A stretch of 64,000 bases of DNA, from contig NC_053153.1 in NCBI RefSeq assembly GCF_016808335.1, forward strand, positions 17,433,033 through 17,497,032, given 5' to 3'. Shown in pieces: positions 44,748 through 57,000 of the stretch. The stretch's first letter is position 1. Every line of letters starts with the position of its first letter. The DNA is from Panicum virgatum. Lineage: Eukaryota; Streptophyta; Magnoliopsida; Poales; Poaceae. The notes beneath the pieces are model-generated. The model worked only from the letters and a program-made list of their open reading frames with translations. It did no database searches and was not told where the DNA came from. The position numbers and the translations under genes were made by a program.

Positions 44748-44920
44748 GTTTTGTCCCGGTTGGAGGCACCGTCCCGGTTGGTGACTCCAACCGGGACAAA
44801 AGGCCCCTGTCCCACGCTGGCTCGGCTAGCCGTTGGACCGGGACAAAAGCCACCTTTTGTCCCGGGCCCAAAAGATGCTGAGACAAATGGCCTGGAACAA
44901 AGGCTTGTTCTGTAGTAGTG
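44748..44920. repeat. CACTA 5' terminus: subterminal repeats and TIR
   Basis: Direct and inverted units of TTTTGTCCCGG / CCGGGACAAAA type (44752-44870) lead to the terminus TTCTGTAGTAGTG. GAT follows at 44921-44923, matching the GAT before 5643. Confidence -1.
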
Positions 44921-45833
44921 GATGAATGTTAAGTGATCATTAGCTGCATAGTTTTCATCTCGAAAGGAGATGCTGCCATCGATCCTAAACGGAGATTTGT
45001 TTGTGAGTGGGGCTGATCCAATCAATCATGAGATTGGCAACAAAAGAAAAAATGGGAAAGGGAATGCATGCATGGGTGGTCGACGGCCGGCGCCATGTGC
45101 AGCATACATGGCCGTGTCCAGCTACTGATTGCTCATGCACAGTGCAGTGCTCAATGAGATTTTTGATTGCATGGATAGATTTGATTCTCAATAACTACTA
45201 CTACTAGTCTAGTAGTAGTAGAATAATGAATCCATGTCCGGTAGCCTAGTGTAATGTAGTGTAGTATGGTGTAGCATAGGTTCAAAGCATTGTAAAAATT
45301 GATCAAAATAAAAAAAATGAAAAGCACAGAGAGAGATGCCGGTTGCAAGCAACTGAGGTGGCACATGGGGTGGTTCCCATTGGACCATTGCGGTGGGAGG
45401 GGTTGATTGAGCATAGTACAAAGGTACTCGAGGCAGCAATGAGCAATTACAAGAGCCAGATCAAGCCGGTAGCAGATGAGTACACCAGCAATCACCTCAC
45501 ATGCAGATCAAGTATGTGGTTACAAGGTTTGTTAGATCTGTGATTTAACAAACTACACCTGTGTTTTGGTGAGGATGAGAGATCTTTTCAGGAAGAGGGA
45601 CGGAGCTCTGGGCTCTGGCTCTAGCTCTAGCTCTGGCTCTGGCTCTGGCTGGCCAAGAGTGGCTCCTCACCTACTGGGTGCATGTGAGTGTTGGTGGCAG
45701 CACATAAATAAATCTGTGGCCCTACTACACGGCTGATTCCACTAGATCTCCTGCCGTGCACTGCCCACTCGTGCACACCCCTGCTCCTCTCTGTTCCTAC
45801 TCTGTTCCCGGCCAGTTTCACTTTTAGCTTTAG
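44921..45833. other. Host intergenic DNA right of the CACTA element
   Basis: No supported gene. Simple sequence: a perfect inverted run of ACT/AGT triplets at about 45197-45226 and a hexamer-like CTCTGGCT/CTCTAGCT tract at 45610-45650. The short ORFs here are not conserved-looking. Confidence -1.
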
Positions 45834-46175
45834 GGGCCGTTTAGTTCTCAAAAATTTTCACCCAAAAATTTTTATCTCCCCTTTAAACACATGTATAAAG
45901 CACTAGATGTAACTAAATAACAAAACTAATTACACAGTTTGGATGTACACGACGAGACGAATTTTTTAAGCCTAATTAGTGCATGATTAGCCATAAGTGC
46001 TACAGTACCCATATTTGCTAATGATGCGGTCAAAGGCCTCAAAAGATTCGTCTCGTGATTTCCAAGTGAGTTCTGAAATTAATTTTTTAATTAATGTTCG
46101 AAAAGTCCTCCCGACATCTGGTCAAACTATTGACATGACACTTGGACCAAAAATTTTCACCAACTAAACACCCCC
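45834..46175. mobile_element. MITE of the same family as the CYP85A1 intron element
   Basis: 342 bp, GGGCCGTTTAGTT ... AACTAAACACCCCC, flanked by TAG on both sides (45831-45833 and 46176-46178). It contains the inverted internal pair GACGAGACGAAT / ATTCGTCTCG and the family word GATGCGGTCAAAGGCCTC. Non-coding. Confidence -1.
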
Positions 46176-46928
46176 TAGAGCAAGTATGAGGTTTCACTGC
46201 AGGTTCCTACTCTATACGGCTCAGAACGGGCTGGGATCCAACATGGAGGAGTGAGAAAGGTGGAGTGGGCACCTGGTAACTCGCTCGCTCCGAGCCGGCG
46301 AAATGGGTGTGTTGTCTCACTGCAGCGCAATGATGGTTTGTGGGGTCCGCCACATGCGACGTGCTACCAGCCGGCAGTCGACGACTTCTATTATCCTTGC
46401 TCCTACCGGTACCTTCCTCTCGCTCGAGTTACTGACTGCTGGTACCCGGTTATTCAAATGTACTAGTGTCAAAAACTACAGATGTAAGGAACATGTGTAG
46501 TTTTTACTGACAACATAACGCTAAATTTGATATTTTGAACAATCAAATACCAGTAGTGAGTAACTAATATGTTTACCGTAGCTAAAAATATGAGGTTTTG
46601 CCATATCGAAATTTACATGTTACATATAGAGTCTTAAGTCACAAAATGTCTTCAAAGGCATTGCTGTGACAACATTGCTCTCGCCAAATTTTCACCGACC
46701 ATTAAAATTTCCATAATTGTAAGCAAGTATGGTTAGGTGCATTTTCAATTGTCGAGACTTATGTTCTGATAGGATCCAAGTGATAATAGGAGAAAGTGTT
46801 AAACTTTAGCACTAGCTCCTCCAAACAGAAGTGCTAATGGGTGGGCAAAACTTTAGCCATGACTCAAAAACTTTAGCACCTCCATTGCTCCAAAAAAAAA
46901 AACTTTAGCACCTCCAAACAGAAACTTA
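46176..46928. other. Intergenic sequence, no gene seen
   Basis: GC-balanced then AT-rich; no ORF with protein-like composition and no repeat beyond short duplications of CTTTAGCACCTCC-type words near 46800-46920. Confidence -1.
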
Positions 46929-47533
46929 GAGCAACTCCAGTAGGGTTTCTATTTAGGTGACTAAATCCATATTTTAGTCATTTTGCTCAAAATTTCATCT
47001 CCAGCAGGGTCCCTACTTGGGTGACTAAAATGAGGGAGTGACTAAATTTCTCTTCCACCCCCTCAATTTGGTCACCCTCTACTTAGGGTCTTAGGCTACC
47101 AAAAGTAGTGCCCACTATTTTTTAGTCTATTTAGAGCAACTCCAGTAAAGTGATTAAATTTGAGTGACTAAAATTCATTTTACTCATCTACTTTCTAAGT
47201 TTAGTCACTCAAAATATAGTCTCTACTCCAGCAGCACCGACTAAATAGAATAAAAAATAGTGGGCGCTACTTTTGGTAGCCTAAGTAGAGGGTGACCAGA
47301 TTAAAAGAGTGGGAGAGGAAATTTAGTCACCCAAGTAGGGACCCTGCTGGAGATGGAAATTTGAGCAAAATGACAAAAATGTGAGTTTAGTCATCCAAAT
47401 AAGGGTCCTGCTGGAGTTGCTTTTAGTCGGTGCTGCTGGAGTAGAGACTATATTTTGAGTGACTAAACTTGAAAAGTGAGTGACTAAAATATGTTTTAGT
47501 CACTTAAATTTAGTCACTCTACTAGAATTGCTC
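46929..47533. mobile_element. Foldback MITE with interleaved arms
   Basis: Begins GAGCAACTCCAGTAGGG and ends CTAGAATTGCTC, flanked by TTA on both sides (46926-46928 and 47534-47536). A second start GAGCAACTCCAGTAAAG, preceded by TTA, lies inside at 47134. The arms pair in the order A (46929-47130), B (47134-47245), A' (47245-47420), B' (47425-47533), so two foldbacks are interleaved. Non-coding. Confidence -1.
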
Positions 47534-47736
47534 TTAGGCACGTATCCAATGGACAAGTCCCGTGGGTGGGTCTCTATCAAGGTATAGCCTTCGGGATGTT
47601 CATCTTTGCAAGTGTGTGTCGCATTATGACTAAATGATTACAACTCACGTATGTAAGAGACGTAGTGTATTGCACTGAACGTGAATAGTAGTATATTCGG
47701 TATAGTAACATTTTTTTAATAAATACGTAGTATATT
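47534..47736. other. Short intergenic stretch before the Tat-like LTR
   Basis: About 200 bp with no ORF or repeat that I recognise. The 5 bp before the LTR (ATATT) would be the target duplication; the partner is outside the window. Confidence -1.
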
Positions 47737-49078
47737 TGTCGGTGTCCTGACCCGGTGGTCCGGATCCAACTAGTGATGATGCTGCGTGTTCCTCGTCCTA
47801 GATGGATGATGCAGGAGGCAACACATTCACACACGGATTTATCCTGGTTCCGGCCGCGGGGCCGTACGTCCAGCAAAAGGGTGTGTGAGAGCACTATACT
47901 GTCTTGCACCAGTGGTGGCTGTAGTAAGGGGTACAAGCGAGGCGAGAGAGGGAAGGAATCTCCCAGGTCTCTGCTAGAGGAGGAGTTGATTGAGGCGAGT
48001 GCCAATATCGGGGCTCAGAAGAGCGTATGTGCTCTGTGAGTGGTGCTGAGTGTTGTGTTCTGCCAGATCTGATGGAGAGGACAGTGACCGCCTCCCCCTT
48101 TTATAGACACAAGGAGGGGCGGTGTACATGTACATGGGGGAAGAGAAGTCGTCGTCTTTTCCCCAAATTGCGGGGGTGCAGTGATCGACCACTGTAGAAA
48201 GTACACTGTGGGGTATGGCGCCTAGTGTGGCGGTCGTCCTGGGTGTCGTCGTTGGCCTTGCGGAGATCGCGCCGGCGTCTTGGCAGCTCCAGCGGGCGGC
48301 GTGGTGGTTCCTGTGGAGAGTACCGTCCTCTAGGCGTGGCGTGGCGACGTTCCGAGGGTCCTGCATGCCAGGGTCTTGTCCTGGTCAAGGTCGGAGCCGC
48401 TTCCGAGGGTTGTGTCCGTGCGTTCGAAGGTTCCGCGGAGGGAAAAGTATGGAGGAGGTATGGGGAGTTGGCAGCACAGTAGCTGGAGCAGTGCCGAGCA
48501 TGTTTCGCACAGCGTCGCAGGTACCCACAGTGTCGCCACAGCGCCGGGGATGACCTGAGTAGTGACCGGAGTTGGCGGATAAGACCCTGGTCACAGCCAC
48601 TATGCGGAGTGGAGGCCTGACGCCATCTGACCCGGGCGCTGCGGAGGAGTGGTTGGCATTTAATGCCTCCGTACGGCGGGTGGGCGAGCGGAAGGGCCGT
48701 TTGTCCCTTCCGTCGAGGGGTGGCTTCGAGCGAGGCGGAGACGATCCGCTCTCCCGAGGGTAGGCTCCCTACCCTCGAGCGAGGCGGAGTCAGTACGCTC
48801 GCTCGAGGGTAGGCTCACTATCCTCGAGCGAAGCGGAAACGTGAGGCGCTTGTCGAGAGTCTCGGTGGGAGGCCCTCGAGCGAGGCGGCGATTGTACCGC
48901 GGGTTCGAGGGGGCTCGGAGGGGCCGCACTGTGTACATGGGCCATGGATTGGGCTTCTTTGAGACATTTTCTTTCCTCCGGATTTGGAAGGAGGCTGTAG
49001 GCCTTCATGGGCCGTGTTTTGCATTTTTAGGGCGGTTTAGTCCCCTGATTAGGGTGCCCCTAATTATGGTACCCGATA
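47737..49078 (-). repeat. 3' LTR of the Tat-like element
   Basis: 1342 bp from TGTCGGTGTCC to GGTACCCGATA. In element sense it begins TATCGGGTACCATAATTAGG, a one-base change from the usual TG start. The right limit is set by the adjoining polypurine tract. It contains tandem GC-rich hairpins at 48755-48777 (CGAGGGTAG/CTACCCTCG) and again about 45 bp further on, within repeated CTCGAGCGAGGCGGAG words. Confidence -1.
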
Positions 49079-49092
49079 GTAGCCCCCAAGCC
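49079..49092 (-). other. Polypurine tract of the Tat-like element
   Basis: On the minus strand GGCTTGGGGGCTAC abuts the LTR start TATCGGG. The GGGGGCTAC-TGTCGGG junction is typical of grass Tat-type elements and fixes the LTR boundary here. Confidence -1.
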
Positions 49093-50752
49093 TTTGTAGG
49101 GGTAAGCATCAGCCCTACGGAGGCTTAACCCTTCGAGGGCGTGACTCGGGCGCTGACCGTGGGTATCTTAGTCTGCCTGGTAGAGGCGCGACGGTGCTCC
49201 GGAGAGCATTGTCGGAGGAGATTGATCCAAAGTAGAGGTTTCTCGTTGGAGAAGCAATGAGGAGGGCTCTCTGAGTTGTCTATGCAGATCATAGTCGCCT
49301 CGAGCACCATGGCTTAGCCGCTGGGGATGTCGCCATTTGTGCTGATGGGGGTGATCGAGCTGGTCTGCAGAGAGCTCTGCTCCTCAAATGTGTGAGATTC
49401 CTCTGTGGGGGTGCGTCAGCGCACCCGCGGGTGTAGCCCCCGAGGCCTTGAAGGAGTGCTTGCACTCGTCCAAGGGCTATAAACATCGCCATGCATGGTT
49501 GCTTAACTGGGGTGACCGTCCAGCATCTTTTTCAGCCCGCCTCGGCGTTCCTTTCAGCCGGCCTCGGCGTTTTTCGTGCCGGTGCAGCGACTCAGAGTCC
49601 TGTTGAACCATCTGGCAGGCGCGCGTTAAGAGTGGGGGTTTTGGCTAAACACGTGGAACTTCACAATCGACAGTTGTCGATCCATTCGAGGGTGCGGCCT
49701 AAGCCGTGGTGTGCGAGGAGCCCCCGAGCCCTGGCCTACGTGAAGGCATTCAGGGGACCCTCGACTTTTATTACGACCCTCGTCGCCCTGCCGCAGGGAG
49801 GGGTGAAGCGCACCATGCTACCCATGCCCGGGTCGCGAGCTATGGCTGCTTCAGTGAGCTGTTATCGGGTGATTCAAGTGGACGTCCGTGCCCCATTTGC
49901 TAAGGGTCGGCTCGTGGTCCATGGACACATCACATAAAGCGCTCGCAAAGGTTCGCTAGGCGGGGCTCGGACCTATTCGATAGGGACCGAGGGCTCGATG
50001 CTCTTCCTCGATGGGATTCAACTGCTAGGCACCCTCGACTGGCCTTGAACACTGCGTAGGATGTCTCAAACTCCGCGTTCGAGAGTAGCTTGTACGGCAC
50101 ATCCATGCAGTCCCTGACTCTGGCGATCTGGGGCGCCTGTCGAACCCTCGATGGGCCAGGCTTCGAACCCCTGATCAGTAAGGCCTCGAAATTGATTTCC
50201 TTCGACGGTAAGGAATCCCCGGGGGGAATATTCCGTAATGGTTCGCTAAAACGGCATGGAGTCGTCGGTTAAGTGCGCGAGGCTTCCGCTAGTCGTAGGC
50301 GACGTGGCCCAGTACGCGCGGGTTGTGCGGGCGTGCCTTTTCCAGCGGCTGCCTTAGGTAGGCGGAGAGGCATGGGCGGCGGCTAACGGATGGAACAGTG
50401 CTACAGTCGCGCCGCGCCCGTCGGTTACCGCGCCATAATTTTTGCCAAGTGTGCGCGTGAGGGACTCCGCAGTCGTGGGGCCCAGCTATCGGCGACAGGA
50501 AAATCTACCGCATTTAATGCGGTGGATTCAGGCTGCAGCGGCGAATCCGCCCGTCTTGATGGATAAAAGCAGGGAAGGGGGGATCGTTTGGGCTCACCTG
50601 GCCATCTTGCCTTCGTCTCCCCTGCCTTCTCCGCCTCCCCTGCATCTTGAGCCCAGAGCCGAGAGCGAGAGGAGGAAGGAGAAGGAGGGAGCGAGAGCGC
50701 ACCTTAGCCATCGTAGATCTTGCTTCCTCGCGTTCCCTGGCAGTTCGAAGCG
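49093..50752 (+). promoter_or_regulatory. Region between 3' LTR and antisense gene, probable antisense promoter
   Basis: GC-rich, with no convincing ORF. A TATA-like GATAAAAG at 50564-50571 lies about 180 bp upstream of the antisense-gene ATG (50753) and is followed by a C/T-rich leader. It would drive transcription toward the right, opposite to gag-pol. Confidence -1.
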
Positions 50753-53700
50753 ATGTCGGATGTTCAGGAGCCGTTGCCGTGGGGGAAGTCCACCGCCACC
50801 GCGGCAGTCTTGGAGCAGCTAGTCGCCAACAGGCTGCTGCCGGTGAACATCAACTCGGAGCGGCCGGCGTGGATTCCCCCGCGGCCGGAGGAGACCGAGC
50901 CGAATCCCCCGATGGCTACGTCTTGAGCCTCGTGCGGCTCCATAAGCGGGGATTCGGCGTTCCCATCGGCAGATTCATGCGGGCGCTGTGCAACTACTAC
51001 AGAGTGGAGTTGCACAACATTGGCCCCAACTCCATCTCGCAGGTGGTGGTCTTCGTCGCCCTCTGCGAGGGTTACCTAGGGATCAAGGCGCACTGGGATC
51101 TATGGATCCATTTGTTCTGCGGCGAGCTCTACATCGAGAACGTGCGGGGCCAGCCGAAGAGGTTCGCCGGCGCCTGTGGTCTGATGCTCCACTTGCGCCC
51201 AACCTGGACGGATTTGTACATCCCCAACAAGATGACGACGAACAACGCCGGGTGGACCCGAGGGTGGTTCTATCTGCGCAACTTTGGCAACCGGCTCCCG
51301 GCCTTCACCAACAAGGTGCTCCGGGAGATGCTGGAGAAGTGGAACTCGGGGGGTATCGCCCCCACCGCATCAAGCCAGGCTCGAGGTGCTCACCAACGCG
51401 TTGCAGCGTCTGGCGAGGAAGGGGTTGACGGCGGCGGCCATCATTGCAAACTTTCATCGGCAGACGGTGATTCCTCTCACGGAGAGGAACCTGCCAATTT
51501 TCGACCTCACCCTTGAGGCCTCGTACGCGGGCTCGAGGACGTCGAACGTGCTACTCCCCCGTGACGTTGCTGCCCGAACGGCTAAGAGTGCGGTGGCGGA
51601 GTTCCCGACAACCCGGACGATCTCTGGGAGATCAAGATGCGCCCGGAGATGGGGTACATTTCTATGGTGAGTTTAAGTTTCAGTTCATTGTCGATTTGTG
51701 CTACTCCTCTCCCTGCTCCATGATCCTGAGTTGGTTGCGTTTGCAGGGGGTCAGCCACAAGGGCCATGTCTCGAAGCCCCCGGTCCCGGAGGAACGCGAA
51801 GCTAACGCCTGCACAGAGAGGTGGTAAAAAAGAAGAAGGATGCGGTGAAGCAGGCCGCCAACAGGAAGAGGGAGAGGAAGGATAAGCATGAGAAGGAGTG
51901 CAAGATTGCACTCGTGGAGGGAAGTTCGTGGCCCGCCACGCCCGGGTCCACCGAGAAGGACTCCTCGGACGTCGAGCTCAACTTCTCGGATAACGACGAG
52001 GTGGTGACGGGCGCAGAATCCCCGCCGGTCTACTAGAGGGCTGACGGCGAGAGCTAATCGGCGGTGCTGGGTGAGGCGAGGCTCACGCCAGGGTCACTGG
52101 TGGGGCCGCCCACCACGAGGATAGAGCAGAGGTCGCCTGCGCCGGTGGCGGGGCGGAGGTTGCCCACGCCGGCAATGGGTAGGAGGACACCCGCACCCGC
52201 GGAGTCGACGGGCGGCGGCTGGTGGTCAGATGGCCTCGCAGACGCCCGCGCAGATGGCCTCGAGGCGCGAGGCCGACCCGAGGGTGGCGCCCTCGGGCCA
52301 GTCATCGGGAGGCGTCAGCGTGCCGCGGGCCCGGAGGAGTGGCTCGGGCAAGCGCAGCATGAGCGCCCGATCTGGGTAAGTGGTCTTGATTTTATCCTTC
52401 ACATTCATTTAATCGACCCTCCAGTCCTGTTGACTTCAACGCTTCTTCCCCGATTACCCAGCTCCGGGGCCATCGCCAGGGATGCGGCCCAGCTTGCGCC
52501 GACCAAGGCCCTCAAGACCGGGACACGCGCAATGCCGCACACGGTGCCGCAGCCCCTGCCCATAGTGGACATAGTGGCGGAGGCCGCGAAGCTCCAAGAG
52601 GCGATAGCTCGAGGGGCCCAGAAAGCCCAACTGGCTCGAGCACCGAAGAGTGGGGGCGACGCCAGCCAGAGCGGCGTTGTAACGGTCGCTCAGACTGGCG
52701 CCGGGGAGGGGGCCGGCCGAGGCAGCGCGGATGACGCCGCCCGGCTAGACATCAAAATCAAGGCCGGTCGGGGCGACGCGGATAGTGCCGCCCAGTCGGT
52801 CGCAGAAGCAGGAGCTGGTGGGGACGCACCAAAGCGCCGCGCTAGCCGAAGAGAGGAGGAGACCCCCGCCCCCGAGCCCCTGAGGGCTGGGGTCGAGGGT
52901 GTCACGGAGGAGGAGTCGGCGCTAAGGGCGCCGACAGTGGAGGAAACCTGCGTCCCGGTGCCCGCAAGGCCCGGGGACGAAGGCGTTGTTGCAGCGGCGA
53001 CAACGCAAATGGCACCAGAGAACGTGGTGGCATTTGCAGAGCTGCCACAGAGCAGCGAAGAGTATGAGGGCTCGGGAGAGGTCAACCCCATTGCGGCGGC
53101 CAGCACCGCCGACAAGATCGTCCGAGGAGGTACTCGGTGCCGGGACGTCCGAGGGGCCCGTCTTTTGGCGAATCATCCAGTTCGGGGTCCCCATGGAATT
53201 TCTCCGCAGCGAGTAGGAGGAGGAAACGGTCTGGAAAGCGCAGTTCGAGGCCGGCTCTCAGATTCATGACCACCTCGACCGCGCCCTTGGGCTTCACCGG
53301 ACGACGGACCTCCAGATCAGTCAGGTAGGTGCCTCTCTCCCGGGAATCGTTCGTATTTGGTCTTGATTTTGTGCGTTTCACTCACGCTCTTCTATTTGCA
53401 GCGGCTGAGGGATATTTCATGCAAAAAGAGCGCCGAGATGACCCGGCTATACTCTCAGATGCGCTGGCTCGGGCAGCACAACGTCGACTTGGTGCTCCGG
53501 AACATCGACGCCAACACCAAGATGACAGACCTGGGGTCGCGCCAGCGGGCGCTAGAGGAGGAGTTGGCGCGGACCGCAGGCGAGCACGACATCCAGAGCG
53601 CCGTGGTGGAGCAGAAGGCTCAGGAGGCCGAGGCGCAGACTGCCGAGCTGCAGCGTGTTAGGACGGCGCTCGAGCAGAAGGAGGCCGAGCTCCAGCGCAA

Positions 53701-54078
53701 GGAGGCCGAGCTCCTGTGCGAGAAGGCAACCATCACTACACTGACCGGGACCCTCGAGGAGAAGGGCAGAGCCCTCGAGGAAAAGGAGGTGGCCGTCCGG
53801 AACGCGGAGGCCGCACTCAAGGAGAAGGAGGACTCCTTGTCCTCGCTCGAGGAGGCCGCCCGGGTCCAGCAGGAAGAGGCGCAGAAAAATATCGCGGGTG
53901 AGCGTTCAAAATTTCATTGTCGTTTGGTCTGAGTTTATTGCAACTTATCTTGGTTCCTCTAATCAGAGCTAAGGCAGAAAGTGACGGACGAGACTACGGC
54001 GAAGGAGGCTGTCAACACCGCGCTCGTGGTGGCGCAAGTTGAATACGCTGATCTGGAGCGGACCGCCGTGAGCGTGTG
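50753..54078 (+). pseudogene. Antisense extra gene of the Tat-like element (Transposase_28 type), first part
   Basis: Starts MSDVQEPLPWGKSTAT (50753). The 'putative gypsy type transposon' domain follows: GYVLSLVRLHKRGFGVPIGR, ELHNIGPNSISQVVVFVALC, HWDLWIHLFCGELYIE, GWTRGWFYLRNFGNRLPAF. Next come Ala/Glu-rich disordered stretches and a long coiled coil (about 53450-53900, repeats of EQKEAELQRKEAEL). Introns are visible at about 51667-51746, 52376-52460, 53321-53400 and 53898-53966. One-base frameshifts occur near 50909, 51355 and 51600, and stops in the 52.0-kb and 53.2-kb exons. It is split by the solo LTR and resumes at 58462. Function unknown; annotated families carry only the domain name. 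Confidence -1.
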
Positions 54079-54083
54079 CCTGG
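54079..54083. repeat. Target-site duplication CCTGG, left copy
   Basis: CCTGG precedes the solo LTR here; the matching copy is at 58457-58461. It proves LTR-element insertion followed by recombination to a solo LTR. Confidence -1.
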
Positions 54084-57000
54084 TGTGGCGGAACCACCCA
54101 AAACTACTGGGCCCGGGTGCACTGATCTTCGTTGCTAAGCAACTCTGACCCAAATTGGCACACACCGGTAGTTCCTCGAGTGAAGCCACGATAAAAGCCA
54201 CGCTATTCCAGGATCAGCAGACAACACCCACACGAAGGTGAGCCTAGAGATTACAACACAGAACATTTCATACATCTCAGAGTGATTGCAGCGGAAAGGA
54301 AATTTATTACAAACCATGTTCAGATTAGTAAATACAACAGAGTTCCATCTACTCAAATTATTCAAGTCTCATCGTTTAGCGGAAGCAGTAAAAGATAACT
54401 AGCGAGATAACATGACGCATCGATAAAGCCCGTACGACGCGTCACTTAGCGGGAGGGCGATTAGCACCAGCTGAAGGGCCATCCCACTCAACAGACCAAC
54501 CCGGAGGCAGAGTACACGGCCAAGTAAGACTTGCAAACAGATCCTCGAAGTTAGTACCTGAAAAACAGTGCCACAAGCAAGGCTGAGTATACTAATACTC
54601 AGCAAGACTGACCCGTCTCCGGATATATCATAGTCCGATAACTAGACATGCAAGGCTTTTTGGTTTGTGGGGTTTGTTTGCCAAAAATGCCACTAAGAGT
54701 TGATCCTTATTTTCAGATTTTAATTAGCCATCTTCTAGTTAGATTAACCATTCTAATTTGCAACTATCTTTATTCAAGCATGGTAGAGCATACATTTAAT
54801 CATACAGCAGTATTATCAACATTGGTTCCACTTGTTACTCTGTGTGACCGAAAACATTAAGCAATCTCATGCCGTGAGAGGCGGACGATTCTGAATCGAA
54901 TTTCAACCTGGCCAGGGGAACCTAGACTACACGCATGGGGATCGACTTCGCTCCCGCCCACGCTACAGTTCCCCTTTCTTTCCAGTCCGTGGATCCGGCA
55001 CACCCTCCCCGGCTACAGAGTCCGACCATTCTGCACCCGTACGTCGCGACAAAAATATAAATCCTACTTCTACCAGGAGGGTGCGAGATCGTTCCACTCG
55101 CCGGTCCAATCAGGTACTTAAGCTTACCGATTACCATATTTCTCGGTATGTGGCTAGTACTTTCAAACGCTTAACGAAATGAGCCACACACCGCGACCTT
55201 AGCCATTTTTGACTACACCAGCGGGGTATCACAACTACACAACCCCGCCCATTGTCCTTACATTTCAACAGGAATTAAAGTCAGTACAATTCCTATTTAC
55301 TCGCGAGAGGCAGGAAACCACTCGACTTCTACCGTACCTATTTAGCATGGCAACTAGTCGATAAAAAGATCCGGTATCAAACATAGGTTCCTAGGGATCA
55401 TGCATCTACGGTTTTCGATCAACGCCTAGAAACTTAAATGCAGAAAACAAAATATTACAATACATTAATAAATAGATAGCTGAATGATAATTCGGAAAAA
55501 ATAGTGGGATTATGCTCCGGGGCTTGCCTTCTTGGGCACTGTCAGACAGCAAAGCCTTTGGGGCTTGGCCCAGGTCTTGAGACAAGTTAGCACAGTTCTG
55601 ATTAACCTCCTGCTCCGCACGAGAGTCCGCGGGCACCAGTTCGTAGTCACCGTCCGCGAGATTAACCGTTTCTATATGCAATGCAAGATTATGAGTTATT
55701 CATGGATAACAATTTCTTTCCTTCACGATAAAGTTGTAGTCCAACAAAAATTACTTAGTGATGATTTCAACATTTTATTTCATGGGCAGTCATTTATAGA
55801 GTAGTAAACATAACTACGTTTCTTCATGAATGAGTGGGGTTTTAGTTTTCATTTTTCAATTTCAACACATAGCACGCTTTCATTATTTCTTAACAACACA
55901 ATTATTAATGAGCTATTGATGAGAGACTAAAGTAACACAGATCCAAACTTAAGTATTCATGGTATAAATTTCAGCCATTGACCATAAAACATTTACCACT
56001 ACTATTCATGTAAGTAAACTACTCTAATTAATTCACCTTTTTGTACAGAACGTTTAACATGGGTTCTGGTGCTACAAATTTTACGAGAGCAACTTCATAG
56101 CATATAATAAGCACTAAATTTTTTCCAGATTTTATACACTAATACAGCAGAGGTGGTAAAAAGAATAAAAACAGCAAGCCATTAACAAAGATTAATTCTA
56201 CAGAGAGTTTTACTCGGGATTTGATTCTCAAATTTTTACCAGAGACCAACCATGAGCTAAAAATACTCCAGAAAAATTATCGAGCTTTATAACCACCAGA
56301 TGAATTTGCTATGCATTTAACTTAACAAGAATTACCATAAATTTCTCAAGGTGCATTTAACCAGTATTGCATATAAACTTTTTATTACAGATGGAACATA
56401 CTCTAAACAAGATCATACCCAAAAATCATGATCAGAAACATTGCTAAGATGTTATGCATGATTATTTATCAAAGCAAAACTCAGTAACCGCAGCTCAAAA
56501 TTTTTGGACAGGAACACAGAGCTAAAAAGAGACTCCAGAAATAAATATAGATTTTTCTGAGCATAAGAACTATATATGAAGAATTAAGTTGATTAAACAA
56601 GCATAAATCATGGTATATAGCAAATGAACTCTAATAAATCTGAAATTTAGGGATTAACAGGGATTCAGTTTCACATGCATGCAGTGAAAATTCTAGAGCT
56701 AGTTCATGTGCATATTTTCCAGTATTAATTTGAGAAGGTCAACAACAGATTAGAGAATCTTGATTGTTCCAACATGATAACTATTTTGGTTGGGTGTCAT
56801 CTTTTTACTGTGATCTAAATATTCCATTAGTGATAACATGTCCAAAAATAAAGGTCATTTGCTGAGTAGAACTTCCTGAACATGCATAAGGTGGTTTTCA
56901 TATTCTTTTTCCCAGATTAAAATGGGTTGAGTTTCTGCAGATGTGCCTGTTACAAAATTTGTAGATCTTGTTATAAGGATTCCAGATCAGTTGAGTTTAC

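Larger units (their letters stand above)
5643..44920 (-). mobile_element. CACTA (En/Spm) DNA transposon with two nested elements
   Basis: The left end CACTACTACAGAAA (5643) and right end TTCTGTAGTAGTG (to 44920) are inverted copies. The 3-bp duplication GAT is perfect (5640-5642 and 44921-44923). Genes run right to left: small ORF 43313-43621, TNP2 39863-43093, ORF1 37119 down to about 18070. Removing the MULE and the gypsy element leaves about 12 kb, a normal size for an autonomous grass CACTA. All its genes are damaged, so it is probably immobile unless supplied in trans. The element lies about 2.35 kb upstream of the CYP85A1 start codon. Confidence -1.
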
